A program made the translations under genes and the position numbers. Source: Photorhabdus laumondii subsp. laumondii (GTDB lineage: Bacteria > Pseudomonadota > Gammaproteobacteria > Enterobacterales > Enterobacteriaceae). From it: a stretch of 64,000 bases of DNA. Location of the stretch: positions 3,596,001-3,660,000 of the forward strand of contig NZ_CP024901.1 in NCBI RefSeq assembly GCF_003343245.1, read 5' to 3'. The notes under the pieces are model-generated. The model ran no database searches. It was given only the letters and a program-made list of their open reading frames with translations, and was not told the origin of the DNA. This document shows, in pieces, positions 29,028 through 39,476 of this stretch (its first letter is position 1; every line of letters begins with the position of its first letter).

Positions 29028-30482
29028 CTATGAACGAAAACTCTCTTTCGCTATCTGATAACGCTGTTCTTTCTGTGCCTCATTTTTCTTTTTTACGCGC
29101 CATAAAATACTTAACATAATAAACCATAAAGGCGTGCCACAGAGTGCGATCAGGGTATCCGGATCAAAAACCATTACCACTATGGTAAAGATGAAAAAAA
29201 TCAGGGTCAGCCAAGTCATTAACACCCCTAAAGGCATCTTAAATATTGAACGTTTATGCACATCAGGATAATTCTTACGATAAACCAAATAGGCAATCAA
29301 AATCACACACCAGCTATAAATCACCATAACCGAAGCAACGGTTGATACAATAGTAAATAACTGCATGACATTCGGTACGATAAATAAAAGTGACGTACCC
29401 ACCACCATACAGAAACAAGAAAATATCAGACTATGTACAGGAATCGCCGTATTGCGGGAAAGAATTTTAAATTTCCGATGTGCATTCTTTTCCGTTGATA
29501 AGCCATAAAGCATACGTGTACAAGCATATAATCCACTATTAGCAGAGGACATTGCCGACGTTAATGCAACAAAATTAACCACTGCGGCAGCAGCAGGCAG
29601 ACCCGCCAGGGCAAATAGTGTCACAAAAGGGCTGGTTTCAGCTGAGATCCGTCCCCAAGAAGTGACAGCAATGATGCTCAACATGGAGAAAATATAGAAA
29701 ATCATAATTCTCATCGGGATATAATTAATTGCTTTCGGCAATATCTTTTCCGGATCTTTTGTTTCTGCCGTCATCGTGCCAACTAATTCAACACCAGTAA
29801 AAGAAAAAATCGCGATTTGAAAACCAGCAAAAAAACCAAAAATACCATTTGGCAGAAATACCGATGGATCAGTCAAATTATTCACAGAGGCGATCGTACC
29901 ATCCGGTGATTGCCAACCTACCATCACCATACCAACGCCAATAATAATCAACGCTAAAATCGCAATGACCTTAATCATGGCGAACCAGAATTCAGCTTCG
30001 CCAAATAAGCGGACAGAAAGAAGATTACAAGTCCCCAGTAAACCTAGCGTTATAAATGCGGGCACCCAAAGAGAGACGCCGGGAAACCAATATTGAATGT
30101 AGCCGCCACATACAACAACATCAGCAATACAAGAGACAATCCAACTCATCCAATAAGTCCAGCCGAGAAAAAAACTGGCTTTGGTACCTAAATAATCCGA
30201 TACGAAATCAGCAAAAGAGCGATAATTCAGTTTAGTCAGCAGCAATTCTCCCATTGCCCGCATCACCATATAGACAAAAAAACCAACAATCGCATAGGTA
30301 ATAATGATCGATGTACCCGATACGGCAATAGTTTTTCCTGACCCCATAAATAAACCTGTGCCAATAGCACCACCAATGGAAATCAATTGAATATGACGTG
30401 CACTCAGCCCTCGATGAAGCGTTTGTGTATCAGCAAATTTCTCTGCCGAAAGGTTTTGTTGAGTTTTATTATTTTTTATCAT
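29028..30482 (-). CDS. Amino-acid permease, APC family (CycA-like)
   Basis: 484-aa inner-membrane transporter with about 12 hydrophobic helices. The N-terminal signature LSARHIQLISIGGAIGTGLFMGSG, the GELLLTKLNYRSFADFVSDYLG loop, and FSFTGVELVGTMTAETKDPEK are those of the amino-acid transporter subfamily that includes CycA (D-Ala/D-Ser/Gly) and relatives. Substrate not assignable from sequence; its position 105 bp after astE in the same direction suggests it could import an amino acid connected with arginine catabolism, but CycA-type specificity is equally possible. Confidence 0.85.
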   Translation of the reverse strand: MIKNNKTQQNLSAEKFADTQTLHRGLSARHIQLISIGGAIGTGLFMGSGKTIAVSGTSIIITYAIVGFFVYMVMRAMGELLLTKLNYRSFADFVSDYLGTKASFFLGWTYWMSWIVSCIADVVVCGGYIQYWFPGVSLWVPAFITLGLLGTCNLLSVRLFGEAEFWFAMIKVIAILALIIIGVGMVMVGWQSPDGTIASVNNLTDPSVFLPNGIFGFFAGFQIAIFSFTGVELVGTMTAETKDPEKILPKAINYIPMRIMIFYIFSMLSIIAVTSWGRISAETSPFVTLFALAGLPAAAAVVNFVALTSAMSSANSGLYACTRMLYGLSTEKNAHRKFKILSRNTAIPVHSLIFSCFCMVVGTSLLFIVPNVMQLFTIVSTVASVMVIYSWCVILIAYLVYRKNYPDVHKRSIFKMPLGVLMTWLTLIFFIFTIVVMVFDPDTLIALCGTPLWFIMLSILWRVKKKNEAQKEQRYQIAKESFRS

Positions 30483-30586
30483 GATAGTACCCGTCCGTCA
30501 TTAAAGAAGCAGTTGACTGCTAAATCTTTCTGAAAAAAATTCTCACGGCTTCAGGAAGAAAATGGAATAATGCCTTATTTATTTAA

Positions 30587-31564
30587 TTATTTTTTATTTA
30601 AAGCAAGTAACAATCCTGCTCGTAATCCATTAGCAACCTCAGCATTAGGAAATAAAATAAATTTCGCTGGAAATTTAATTTTCCAATGGTGATCATGTTG
30701 GCTGGCGATTTCAAATCCTTCTGGCAATTCAGTAAAGTTCAAGGTATCTGCGGGAATATGAAGTTGAAAACTGTCGTGACTCTTAATAATGGAATTAATT
30801 ACCTGGTAATGTTTCAGCTCAAATTTAATACGTGCGGTTATTTGCGATAAAGAAATTAAACCATAAAGCGCATCGGTAATTTTTTGAAATCTTGTTAAAT
30901 CATTTTCCCCAAAAGGCATTGCTTTACCCATCTCCATCGTACAGCTATCCGCGCCAAACTTTTCACTCAGAAAATGGCTGAAAGTCCCGGCTTTCTCACG
31001 ATGATAAACGAGCGCATCAATATCGCTGTCATGCAACCATTGCATAAATTCAGCAGAAAAGGGGCGATTCTGAGCAGGTAACAACGCAAATTGCTCATGG
31101 TGAGAAGCGCGTATAGCGGTATGCAGATCAATATGCCAGCGAATATTGGTCGACGACACCGAAGGTTCAGCAAAAAAGCGATTCACAACGTTTTCAAGTT
31201 CAGCCGCACGTGATCGCTCATTTCCTAACGGAAAATTCAGATAACGGCCACCAAACATCCGATTCAAATCATCATGTAAATAACGTCGATTCGTACGCAT
31301 CGCAGGCAAATTACCGAAGATGATCAACACGTTATTTTTTAGTGCTAACGTGCCCTCCGCCAACTGTGCAAGTAACTGAATCAATATTTCAATAGGCGCG
31401 GTTTCATTACCATGAATACCGGCAGAAATCACCAGAGACCGATTTCCCTCTTCATGGGGAATCAATTGCAGTACACCTTCAGCCAACCAATGCGCATTTA
31501 TTGTTTCTGGAAATGTCAGGTGGTCGGCAAGTTTTTTTTCAAGCAATAACGTTAACAGATCCAT
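30587..31564 (-). CDS. astE: Succinylglutamate desuccinylase
   Basis: Last step of the arginine succinyltransferase (AST) pathway: N-succinylglutamate to glutamate and succinate. 325 aa, Zn-carboxypeptidase-like. Visible Zn ligands: His and Glu in ISAGIHGNETAPIEIL and the His in IRWHIDLHTAIR; RRYLHDDLNRMFGGR is the substrate-binding Arg/Asn region. Located at the end of astCADBE, 12 bp after astB, complete. Confidence 0.93.
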   Translation of the reverse strand: MDLLTLLLEKKLADHLTFPETINAHWLAEGVLQLIPHEEGNRSLVISAGIHGNETAPIEILIQLLAQLAEGTLALKNNVLIIFGNLPAMRTNRRYLHDDLNRMFGGRYLNFPLGNERSRAAELENVVNRFFAEPSVSSTNIRWHIDLHTAIRASHHEQFALLPAQNRPFSAEFMQWLHDSDIDALVYHREKAGTFSHFLSEKFGADSCTMEMGKAMPFGENDLTRFQKITDALYGLISLSQITARIKFELKHYQVINSIIKSHDSFQLHIPADTLNFTELPEGFEIASQHDHHWKIKFPAKFILFPNAEVANGLRAGLLLALNKK

Positions 31565-31576
31565 ATCTGCTCCAAT

Positions 31577-32920
31577 TTAGCGCTGAAATTCATAGATCGA
31601 TCCTAAATTCAAGATCTGCGTAAGCTCATCCAGCGCGGTATAAACTTCACAAAGTAATTGGGGATCGGCCAGATCACTGGCGCATAATTCATCACGATAA
31701 TGGTGCTCTATCCATTTGGTCAGGCGCTGGTAAAGTTGCGTATTCATCAATGTTGCGGGATTAACCGCACGAAATTCAGCGTCGTTAAGTACCACCCTCA
31801 GACGCAAACAGGCCGGGCCGCCGCCATTACGCATACTTTCCCGCAAATCAAAAACACGAACTTCATTGATAGGTGCAGAGGTTTGTGCACTCAGCGACTG
31901 CAAATAATCCCAGACAGCGGAATGTTGGCGGCACTCTTCAGGAACAACGAGCACCATTTTCCCATCAATTTTACTCAGTAACTGACTATTAAAGAGATAA
32001 GAATCAACCGCATCTTTGATGCTGATCTGCTCAGCAGGCACCTCAATCGAGACAAAATTCTGTCCCAACACCGCCATTTTCTGTCTAATTTCGGTCAGAA
32101 CCTGAGACTGATTAAGATAAGCATATTGATGGTGAAAAAGGACATTTCGGTTGCTGACCGCAATCACATCGTTATGGAAAACCCCACTGTCAATGGCGAC
32201 CGGGTTTTGCTGTACAAAAACGGTTTGTGCCGGATTAAGCCGATGCAACCGTGCGATCGCTTCACTGGCTTCCAATGTTTGCCGTGCCGGATAACGTTTA
32301 GGCACCGGGCCGCCGCGAAATACGCTACGGCCATAGACAAACACCTGTACGCCCGGCGAATCATAATCACCACCGAGGCGATTATGGTTTGCCGCCCCTT
32401 CATCACCAAAATCTTCATGTTGTGGAAGAGCCTGATGATGAACAAAATAGTTTTGATCAGCAAAAGTGGCTTTTAACGCGGCAGTCGTCGTTGCTATTTC
32501 CAGCGAACGGTGCAATTTATTGTTTAAATTAGCTACCGTGAAATGAACTCGCTGATCAGCGCTATCCGCCGAAGGTGACACGGTTGCCGCATTTGCGGTC
32601 CACATTGATGAAGCAGAACTCAGTTTTGATAATAACACCGGAGAATATTTGGCTGCTTTATGCAATATCTGCTCATCACTGCCGACAAAACCTAAATTAC
32701 GCAAGGCCGGAATATGAGGGCGTTGTTGCGGCGGAAGCACTCCTTGAATAAACCCTTCATCAGCCAACGCTTTCATTTTCATCAACCCTTGCAGCGCGGC
32801 CTTACGCGGGTTAGATACGCTGTCTTTATTATTAATCGAAGCCTTATTACCCACAGAAAGCCCCGCATAATGATGGGTCATGCCGACCAACCCATCAAAA
32901 TTTGCTTCAAAACCAGCCAT
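31577..32920 (-). CDS. astB: N-succinylarginine dihydrolase
   Basis: Hydrolyses succinylarginine to succinylornithine, CO2 and ammonia. 447 aa, the family length. N-terminal [22 protein letters not shown] is the AstB signature, followed by [24 protein letters not shown], the catalytic pair region NHNRLGG and [15 protein letters not shown] with the active-site Cys. Order and spacing (50 bp after astD, 12 bp before astE) support one transcript. Confidence 0.95.
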   Translation of the reverse strand: MAGFEANFDGLVGMTHHYAGLSVGNKASINNKDSVSNPRKAALQGLMKMKALADEGFIQGVLPPQQRPHIPALRNLGFVGSDEQILHKAAKYSPVLLSKLSSASSMWTANAATVSPSADSADQRVHFTVANLNNKLHRSLEIATTTAALKATFADQNYFVHHQALPQHEDFGDEGAANHNRLGGDYDSPGVQVFVYGRSVFRGGPVPKRYPARQTLEASEAIARLHRLNPAQTVFVQQNPVAIDSGVFHNDVIAVSNRNVLFHHQYAYLNQSQVLTEIRQKMAVLGQNFVSIEVPAEQISIKDAVDSYLFNSQLLSKIDGKMVLVVPEECRQHSAVWDYLQSLSAQTSAPINEVRVFDLRESMRNGGGPACLRLRVVLNDAEFRAVNPATLMNTQLYQRLTKWIEHHYRDELCASDLADPQLLCEVYTALDELTQILNLGSIYEFQR

Positions 32921-32970
32921 AAATCCCCTTGGAAAAATTATATAAGTTGAAAACCTCTCCCGTTAAACGG

Positions 32971-34446
32971 TTAATCAGGGAAATGAAGCCCTGGCGCAAG
33001 CGTTTCAGGTAAAGTGAGTTCGTCAGCAACCAGAGATGCCATCGGCCAGGCACAGTAATCAGCAGCATAATAAGCACTAGGTCGGTAGTTTCCTGACGCA
33101 CCAATGCCACCAAAAGGCGCTTTACTGGAAGCCCCGGTCAACGGTTTATTCCAGTTCACAATGCCCGCTCTGGCATCTTCCGACAGACGTTGGAACAGAG
33201 CAGCATCCGGCGAAATTAAACCGGTAGCCAATCCGAATCGGGTGTTATTGGCGATTGCCAGCGCCTCATCAAATGTGTCATAACGCATAAGCATGAGCAG
33301 CGGCCCGAAATACTCTTCATCAGGAACATCAGCGACTTGGCTAACATCAATAATCCCAGGGGTCAACAACGTTGATTGCGGCTGGCATTGCTCCAGCGAA
33401 ACCAAAGAGATACCACCCAGTTTTTGTAGTCGATCTTGAGCTTCCAATAGATTCTGCACAGCCTGTAGAGAAATGACTCCACCAATGAACGGTTGGGGTT
33501 GGGCATCCCAATGGGATGGTACGATCCGCTCTGTCACCTCCACCAAACGCTTAATCACCGCATCTCCATGGGCGCCATTTTTGACCAACAATCTGCGGGC
33601 ACAAGTGCAACGTTGACCAGCGGAGATAAACGCGGATTGCACAATGGTGTAAACAGCGGCATCAATATCGTCGTAAGCATCGACGATCAATGCATTGTTT
33701 CCCCCCATTTCAAGCGCCAACATCTTCTCTGGCTGACCGCCGAGCATGCGGTGAAAGTGAAAGCCCGTATTGGCACTCCCGGTAAACAGCACACCATCAA
33801 TCTGCTTATCCTCCAGCAATGCTGTCCCGGTACTGCGTGCTCCCTGAACCAGATTGAGCACACCAGCGGGCAAACCGGCTTTTTCCCATAATTTCACCGT
33901 CTCTTCTGCGGTCATCGGTGTCAATTCACTCGGTTTAAACACCAGCGTATTACCCGCAATAAGCGCGGGAATAATATGACCATTAGGCAAATGTCCGGGA
34001 AAGTTATACGGACCAAAAACCGCCATCACACCGTGAGGACGGTGACGCAGTAAGGCACGGCCATCAGGCATAATCGTTTCTGACTCACCAGTACGCTGTT
34101 CCCACGCTTCGATAGAAATAGCCGCCTTACCTATCATGGATTGTATTTCAGTCCGAGTTTCCCATAACGGTTTACTGGTTTCCTGACTGATAACACGAGC
34201 AAGCGTTTCTTTCTCCTCATTCAGCAAAGCCGCAAATGTCTGAATGACCTTAATCCGCTCACTGGCGGGCAAATGTGACCAAGCATAAAACGCCTCGCGC
34301 GCAGCATGACAAGCGGCCCTGACTTGCGAAGCATCGGCGCTGTTAGCTTGCCACAGAACCTGTTGATCTATCGGGGAAAATTTAGTTATCGACTCACCCT
34401 GCCCTTCAATCCATCTTCCCCCAATGTAATGTGCTTTATAATTCAT
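32971..34446 (-). CDS. astD: Succinylglutamate-semialdehyde dehydrogenase
   Basis: NAD-dependent aldehyde dehydrogenase converting succinylglutamate semialdehyde to succinylglutamate. 491 aa. Family motifs: [51 protein letters not shown] (general-base Glu) and [14 protein letters not shown] (catalytic Cys). The stop of astA is 2 bp before its start. Complete. Confidence 0.95.
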   Translation of the reverse strand: MNYKAHYIGGRWIEGQGESITKFSPIDQQVLWQANSADASQVRAACHAAREAFYAWSHLPASERIKVIQTFAALLNEEKETLARVISQETSKPLWETRTEIQSMIGKAAISIEAWEQRTGESETIMPDGRALLRHRPHGVMAVFGPYNFPGHLPNGHIIPALIAGNTLVFKPSELTPMTAEETVKLWEKAGLPAGVLNLVQGARSTGTALLEDKQIDGVLFTGSANTGFHFHRMLGGQPEKMLALEMGGNNALIVDAYDDIDAAVYTIVQSAFISAGQRCTCARRLLVKNGAHGDAVIKRLVEVTERIVPSHWDAQPQPFIGGVISLQAVQNLLEAQDRLQKLGGISLVSLEQCQPQSTLLTPGIIDVSQVADVPDEEYFGPLLMLMRYDTFDEALAIANNTRFGLATGLISPDAALFQRLSEDARAGIVNWNKPLTGASSKAPFGGIGASGNYRPSAYYAADYCAWPMASLVADELTLPETLAPGLHFPD

Positions 34447-34448
34447 GC

Positions 34449-35480
34449 TTAATTTTCCTTTGGAAAGAGACTAACTAGTCGCACCTGATCCCCATCGCTG
34501 ACTTGAAGTGCACCCATCTCTGCGGCTGTTAAAAAAAGTTCATTACTGTCACACACCACATTCAATAAAAGCGCCCGAAATTCACTAAACTGCTGATTGG
34601 CAACGATGCAAGGAACACCATCGTCTCTGGTCACTGATTCGGCTTTACTAACAGAAACGAGACGACTCTCTTTTACCGCACGTATCCGATCAATCTCAGC
34701 CTGTAATAAAGCGCCGCCATCAAAAATATCGATATGGCCTTGATAGATAAGCCCTTCTTTTTCAAGAATTGCCCGCGCGGGTACTGTTTTCTCATGAACC
34801 TGCCCAATCACCTTCTGCGCCTCAGCAGATAATAAGGAGATATAAATAGGATGAAGGGGCATGAGTTCGGCAATAAAGGTTTTCGATCCAATACCGGTTA
34901 AGTAATCTGCCTGGGAAAAAGGAATGCCAAAAAAATGTTGTCCCAATGAATTCCAGAAAGGGGAATTTCCTTGCTCATCTGCCACCCCTCGCATTTCAGC
35001 GAATATAGTTTTAGAAAAAATATCCCTAAATGCGGCGATAAAAAGAAAACGTGCTTTGGAGAGAAATGTCCCATTTCTTCCCTTCTGATATTCCGGATCA
35101 AGGAACAAGGTACACAATTCACTGTTACCGGTCTGATCTTGCTCCAAAGTCAACGCTTCAATAGATTTATAAATCCCCAATTCACGTGATGAACGAATGG
35201 TTTTTTGTACCCGAAAATTATAAAACGGCTCCTCCAGTCCAACCGCCACTTCGATGGCACTGACACCCGCCACACGATTCGCGCTGGTATCTTCCAGCAC
35301 AAAAAGGAATCCCTGCTGAGCCCTGGCCAGTTTTCCATCAAAAGTATCAACACTACGTGCAATGCGTGAACGTAATTGATCCAGATTATTGGGAAAAGAT
35401 GTCAAACCTATACCAGCGCGTTGAGATAAAGACTGAACCCCATTTAAGTCACTATGCCGGACAGCTCGGAAAAGCATCAT
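34449..35480 (-). CDS. astA: Arginine N-succinyltransferase
   Basis: First committed step of the AST pathway: transfers succinyl from succinyl-CoA to arginine. 343 aa, GNAT-like fold. Diagnostic sequences: [54 protein letters not shown] and [13 protein letters not shown]. 21 bp after astC and 2 bp before astD. Confidence 0.95.
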   Translation of the reverse strand: MMLFRAVRHSDLNGVQSLSQRAGIGLTSFPNNLDQLRSRIARSVDTFDGKLARAQQGFLFVLEDTSANRVAGVSAIEVAVGLEEPFYNFRVQKTIRSSRELGIYKSIEALTLEQDQTGNSELCTLFLDPEYQKGRNGTFLSKARFLFIAAFRDIFSKTIFAEMRGVADEQGNSPFWNSLGQHFFGIPFSQADYLTGIGSKTFIAELMPLHPIYISLLSAEAQKVIGQVHEKTVPARAILEKEGLIYQGHIDIFDGGALLQAEIDRIRAVKESRLVSVSKAESVTRDDGVPCIVANQQFSEFRALLLNVVCDSNELFLTAAEMGALQVSDGDQVRLVSLFPKEN

Positions 35481-35501
35481 AACGTCACCTTCAATTTACT
35501 A

Positions 35502-36710
35502 TTAACCGACAAACCGCATGATGGCGCTTTCAAGACGAACCAAACCTTCATCAATATCAGCAAATTCAATATTTAATGCTGGCGCAAAGCGCAACACATC
35601 TGGACCCGCGATCAAGGCAATTAACCCCTCCTCTGCTGCCAAGTTAGTTAATTGCTTCGCCTTACCCTGCCAAGCTTTATCCAATTCAGCACCTAAAAGC
35701 AGCCCTTTACCTCGCAAGCAACTGAATATTTGGTAACGCTGATTCAGTTTCGATAGTTTATCCATGAAGTAATCATGACGTTGCAAAACGCCGGTGAGCA
35801 GTTCCGCCTGATTAACAATAGAAAGCACCTTATTGGCAACTGCCGTCGCCAGAGGATTACCGCCAAACGTGGTACCATGCGTTCCAGGTTGAAAAACCGC
35901 TGCGATATGCTGTTTTGTTAACATAGCGCCGATAGGAAAACCGCCACCGAGACCTTTAGCACTGGTAAGAATATCAGGCTCAACACCATATTCCTGATAA
36001 GCATAAAGGTATCCTGTACGGCCCACCCCAGTTTGAATTTCATCAAAAATAAGCAGCGCTTGAAAACGATCACATAAGGTACGTAATTCCTGCAAGAATG
36101 CAGGATCTGCGGGAATAACACCGCCCTCACCGATAATAGGTTCGACAATAACCGCACAGGTATTTTCAGAAATGTGTTCTCTGATTGCAGATAAATTATT
36201 ATAAGGAAGATGCGTAATTTCTTGCGGAAGAGGGGCATAATCTTGTGAATATTTTGGCTGCCCTCCTACTGTAACGGTAAATAATGTTCTACCATGAAAA
36301 GAATCTTTAAATGAAATAATCTCATTCTTATTTTTCCCATATTTATCAGCGGCATATTTTCTGGCTAACTTTAATGCTGCCTCGTTAGCCTCCGCCCCTG
36401 AATTACAGAAAAATGCTTTATCAGCAAACGTATTTTCCACCAGTCTTTTTGCTAATTTCAGGACAGGTTCATTAGTGTAACCATTACCTATATGCCATAT
36501 TTTATCAATCTGATAAATTAACTCATCCTTTAATTCAGGATGTGCATGCCCTAATGAATTAACGGCAATTCCACCAGCAAAATCGATATATTCCTTGCCA
36601 TCTTGATCCCATACTTTCGAACCTTTGGCCCGAACAGGTATGAACTTAGCAGGAGAGAAACAGGGCACCATATAGTGTTCAAACCAACTTCTCTGAATAT
36701 TTTCTAACAT
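35502..36710 (-). CDS. astC: Succinylornithine transaminase (acetylornithine aminotransferase-like)
   Basis: PLP enzyme of class III, transaminating succinylornithine with 2-oxoglutarate. 402 aa. Motifs: [57 protein letters not shown] (PLP Asp), [17 protein letters not shown] (PLP Lys). Sequence alone does not separate AstC from ArgD; the position as first gene of astCADBE decides. RBS AAGGGGAA precedes the ATG. Confidence 0.94.
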   Translation of the reverse strand: MLENIQRSWFEHYMVPCFSPAKFIPVRAKGSKVWDQDGKEYIDFAGGIAVNSLGHAHPELKDELIYQIDKIWHIGNGYTNEPVLKLAKRLVENTFADKAFFCNSGAEANEAALKLARKYAADKYGKNKNEIISFKDSFHGRTLFTVTVGGQPKYSQDYAPLPQEITHLPYNNLSAIREHISENTCAVIVEPIIGEGGVIPADPAFLQELRTLCDRFQALLIFDEIQTGVGRTGYLYAYQEYGVEPDILTSAKGLGGGFPIGAMLTKQHIAAVFQPGTHGTTFGGNPLATAVANKVLSIVNQAELLTGVLQRHDYFMDKLSKLNQRYQIFSCLRGKGLLLGAELDKAWQGKAKQLTNLAAEEGLIALIAGPDVLRFAPALNIEFADIDEGLVRLESAIMRFVG

Positions 36711-36917
36711 AGATCATTTCCCCTTAAAATAGAGAGTACACGGATGAGAGAAAGTAATATGCTCCGCATCATCTTTCGTCTCACACTGACACAACTTATT
36801 TAATGTATGCCGAGTAAAAGGTTTACCAAACTGAAACCTAAAAAACCTTAAAAATAATAAGATTACAGGATCTATTTAATATTATTCTTATTAATCCCAT
36901 GACTATTTCCTAAAACA

Positions 36918-37044
36918 TATACCCGTCATCTTTCAAGTTGCCTCTTTGTTGGCTGCACTCACTCACCCCGGTCACATTGTTATCTATGCTCCCGGGGATT
37001 CGCTCCCTTGCCGTCGCGCTCCATCTTGAAATCCATAAGGTATA
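36918..37044 (+). repeat. ERIC/IRU element 5 (upstream of astC)
   Basis: 127-bp ERIC; core CTCACCCCGGTCACATTG ... GCTCCCGGGGATTCGC. Almost the exact reverse complement of the element at 37439, together forming a large inverted repeat upstream of astC. Confidence 0.92.
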
Positions 37045-37438
37045 GTTGCTCAGCCATTAGACAGATACTGTTGCCCACGCTTAACAAAGTCAACACAAGT
37101 TGTACACAAAAAAAATACTTTTTGATCCCGTTCAAAATTCCAAAAAGTATTTTTATGCACAATTTATGCGATTTTAGTGAATAAATAGGGCATAAACAGT
37201 GAATAAATTAAATCTACTACATATAGATGAAACGAATAGATAAATAATTATTCATTAATAACGCCTGAAATTTATCTATTCAAATGTAAAATAAAATTTG
37301 ACCAAATTTAACTTTCAAAAACCCGAGTAAACCGATAACCAAAACAACAAAAAGAGTGAACAATCTGATGATAACTTAATATAAAATTAACTATCATCTA
37401 AATGCTCTTAAATTTCAGACAACGATATCCCTACTTAT
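37045..37438. promoter_or_regulatory. Segment between inverted ERICs, possible ArgR sites
   Basis: 394 bp of AT-rich DNA upstream of the ast operon. TGAATAAATAG at 37178 and TGAATAAATTA at 37200 each match the left half of the ARG box (TGAATWWWWATTCA) but not the right half, with 22-bp spacing. In E. coli ArgR activates ast, so they are candidates only; they lie nearly 470 bp from astC. I saw no sigma-54 promoter. Confidence 0.25.
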
Positions 37439-37565
37439 TATACCTTATAGATTTCAAGATGGAGCGCGACGGCAAGGGAGCGAATCCCCGGGAGCATAGA
37501 TAACAATGTGACCGGGGTGAGTGAATGCAGCCAACAAAGAGGCAACTTGAAAGATGACGGATATA
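37439..37565 (-). repeat. ERIC/IRU element 6 (inverted partner)
   Basis: 127-bp ERIC in reverse orientation (GAGCGCGACGGCAAGGGAGC ... GTGACCGGGGTGAGTGAATG). Shares unusual bases with element 5 (CGCGCTCC, ACATTGTTATC), so the two are recent duplicates or have been gene-converted. Confidence 0.92.
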
Positions 37566-38328
37566 AGATTATTTGTAACAAATTGACCATATTGTCCCCT
37601 ATCTCAATGATTTACTTAGATTAGATAAACAGGTAAAGCCTTTTCAAGTGAAAACGATTCAATAGCGATTATCACTTTCCTCAATCTTGCTTTTAGATAG
37701 GAAAAACCCGATAACCAATTCATACCGAATGATCACACCATCGCTAAACAATTAATTATTTATTAATATATTAGCATTGCAAAACATTATTATCATAACC
37801 GATTACCAACGCCTTATTCAAAAGCTTAAACTAATTACTTTACTGACTTGATAAAGAATTGATATACAGTACTGCTTTACGATTGCGATTGAAAAAACAG
37901 ATATAATCTTTATCATCAATTTATCACTCTAAATAATAAATTTCATTTTCTCCTATTTATTTAATGATCTCATTTAATTTTCTGCAATTTTCATTGGCAA
38001 ACGCTGAGCTTCATTGTTAAAAGTGAAATCGTTATTTGTATTTATTATGTATAAATGTTAAATCACGCCATATTTTATTTTCTTTATATTAATGTAAAAT
38101 TGAAATTATTAAAAACCTTGGATTCACATAATAAGTGCAACATCGTTAATCTGGAAGTAAACATGTTCGTATTCCCTTAAATAATAGACATGATATTAAA
38201 TAAGATTTCAAAATAGTGCTACATCTTATACCACTCATAATTCTATGTATAACAATGGGTTGAAGAAGGCTATGTGTAGCATAATTACGAAACGTTATTT
38301 AATCCAAAATGCAACCTATTCAATCAGC
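37566..38328. other. AT-rich intergenic region without genes
   Basis: 760 bp between the ERIC pair and the IS66 relic. Dense A/T tracts, no ORF of note, no hairpin terminator recognised. Separates the ast region from the Rhs locus. Confidence 0.4.
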
Positions 38329-38651
38329 CGGGCGGGCTGGGCTTTAGCATGCACACACTGACAGCGCGCGCAGCTGTACTGCGGGCTGATATAGCGCCGG
38401 ACGATAAACGTGGCCGGACGGTATTCCAGTCACTCACTGATTTCATCACGTAAAAAGGAAAAACTCAGCTGATGCTGTTCGCAATACTGTTTTCGAGTCA
38501 GGTCACTGTGGCACCATTGGGTCACATGTTGTGTTTTTGCTCCGGGGTATATCGGCTACGGCTCATGGTGTCAGTTTCCAGGTGAAGATAAGGAAGCGGT
38601 AGCGTGCATGGGCCAGGGAGGAAGAACAAGGTGAGATGACCGGACGTTTAC
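38329..38651 (-). mobile_element. Decayed IS66-family copy (inverted, internal deletion)
   Basis: 38330-38450 is the reverse complement of an internal tnpC segment of the intact IS66 (about 40532-40655); 38457-38651 is the reverse complement of its left end plus tnpA start (39392-39590). About 0.95 kb between them is missing and the right end is lost. The terminal bases ...GGACGTTTAC at 38651 match the intact left end exactly. A single-base deletion and several substitutions show decay. Confidence 0.85.
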
Positions 38652-38652
38652 T

Positions 38653-38798
38653 GAGATACGGGCCTGTGCCGTGAATGATGAGGAAGCGTATCATATCAAA
38701 GATGCGATCTCTAAGCTTCAATCTGCCCTTGCTTACTGTGGATATTCGCCAAGATAAATCACAAGAAAGCCGGAAGATCACACGGATCTTTCCGGCTT
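38653..38798 (+). repeat. Copy A of a 146-bp repeat ending in a terminator
   Basis: About 90% identical by eye to 42958-43105. In the plus frame it reads a 3'-terminal coding fragment (RACAVNDEEAYHIKDAISKL ... YCGYSPR, stop at 38755-38757), then the AAGCCGGAAGATC hairpin. No start codon remains upstream here because the IS66 relic abuts it. Parent gene not recognised. Confidence 0.7.
38767..38798 (-). terminator. Bidirectional hairpin after TreTu-like immunity gene
   Basis: AAGCCGGA-AGATC / GATCTTTCCGGCTT with one bulge, 5-nt loop. Nearly identical hairpins follow the other two immunity genes (41827, 43069). Confidence 0.8.
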
Positions 38799-38802
38799 AA
38801 GT

Positions 38803-39051
38803 TTAATTTAGCAGGCTATGAAATTCTTTGAATGCTTCAATTACTTCATTGTCAGAGGCCAGTTCTCTTCTTTCATTGATGATATATTTTTCAGTATCTA
38901 CATCAAGAATTTCTAACATGCATGACAAATCATCCCATACAGTAAACCGAGCAATACTTTTATCAGTATCAATATCAACTACTAAACTTTCATTATTTAC
39001 AATCACGGGATAATTGTAATTAGATATAATCCATAGTCTTATTTTTTGCAT
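38803..39051 (-). CDS. Putative immunity protein for the TreTu-like Rhs tip
   Basis: 82-aa acidic protein (MQKIRLWIISNYNYPVIVN...), no signal peptide. Its start overlaps the end of the toxin tip gene by 13 bp, the arrangement of a toxin/immunity pair, and a terminator follows 5 bp later. The sequence (SIARFTVWDDLSCMLEILDV, then ELASDNEVIEAFKEFHSLL) is what I expect of immunity proteins paired with TreTu-type ADP-ribosyltransferases, but this is by recollection and adjacency. It appears intact although the parent Rhs core is gone. Confidence 0.7.
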   Translation of the reverse strand: MQKIRLWIISNYNYPVIVNNESLVVDIDTDKSIARFTVWDDLSCMLEILDVDTEKYIINERRELASDNEVIEAFKEFHSLLN

Positions 39052-39407
39052 ACTGTCATTATCCCCTCTGTTGTTTTCTGTGCCTTAATTTCTATATTGG
39101 CTACTTCTGGCATTTCTGGTACGGGCAATCCTTTACGTTTTGCTAAACGCCCTTCTAAAGAATCTGGACCTACTATTTTTGCCCATTCATCATTTGTTTT
39201 TATCAATGATTTTTCAGGGACATCAAATTCAATATACACTGTTCCCGGTTTAGCTTGTTTACCAAAGGCATCTATATTTGCTGGATAACCAACATGTGTT
39301 GTTCCCGTAGTACTTTGAACTACTTTGCCAGTATCACGCATTTTTTGAAGTTCTTCGGGACTCATCCAACGACCAACCGTGACAGTTGATAGTAAACGTC
39401 CGGTCAT
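39039..39407 (-). CDS. Orphan Rhs C-terminal toxin, Tre/TreTu-like ADP-ribosyltransferase
   Basis: 122-codon ORF. The first six codons (MTGRLL) come from the end of the IS66 element; the rest is an Rhs tip. Toxin-domain features: VGRWMSPEELQKMRDTGKVV (catalytic Arg candidate), STTGTTHVGYP, GTVYIEFDVPEKSL (Glu candidate), WAKIVGPDSLEGRL and PEMPEVANIEIK, the pattern of TreTu-like ADP-ribosyltransferase tips that block translation factors. Immunity gene overlaps its 3' end. The IS end gives AAGGTGAG directly before ATG, so the tip may be translated as a free cytoplasmic protein. The assignment rests on motif recognition. Confidence 0.7.
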   Translation of the reverse strand: MTGRLLSTVTVGRWMSPEELQKMRDTGKVVQSTTGTTHVGYPANIDAFGKQAKPGTVYIEFDVPEKSLIKTNDEWAKIVGPDSLEGRLAKRKGLPVPEMPEVANIEIKAQKTTEGIMTVCKK

Positions 39408-39476
39408 CTCACCTTGTTCTTCCTCTCCGGCCCATGCACGCTACCGCTTCCTTATCTTCACCTGGAGACTGACACC

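Noticed and set aside
36711..36917. Sigma-54 promoter for astC, as in E. coli
   Set aside because: I looked for TGGCAC-N5-TTGCW on the minus strand between astC and the first ERIC and found no acceptable match.
10830..37565. Recurring 127-bp palindromic repeats as possible CRISPR or mobile-element arrays
   Set aside because: They are dispersed single units with the ERIC core sequences, without spacers or a cas gene.
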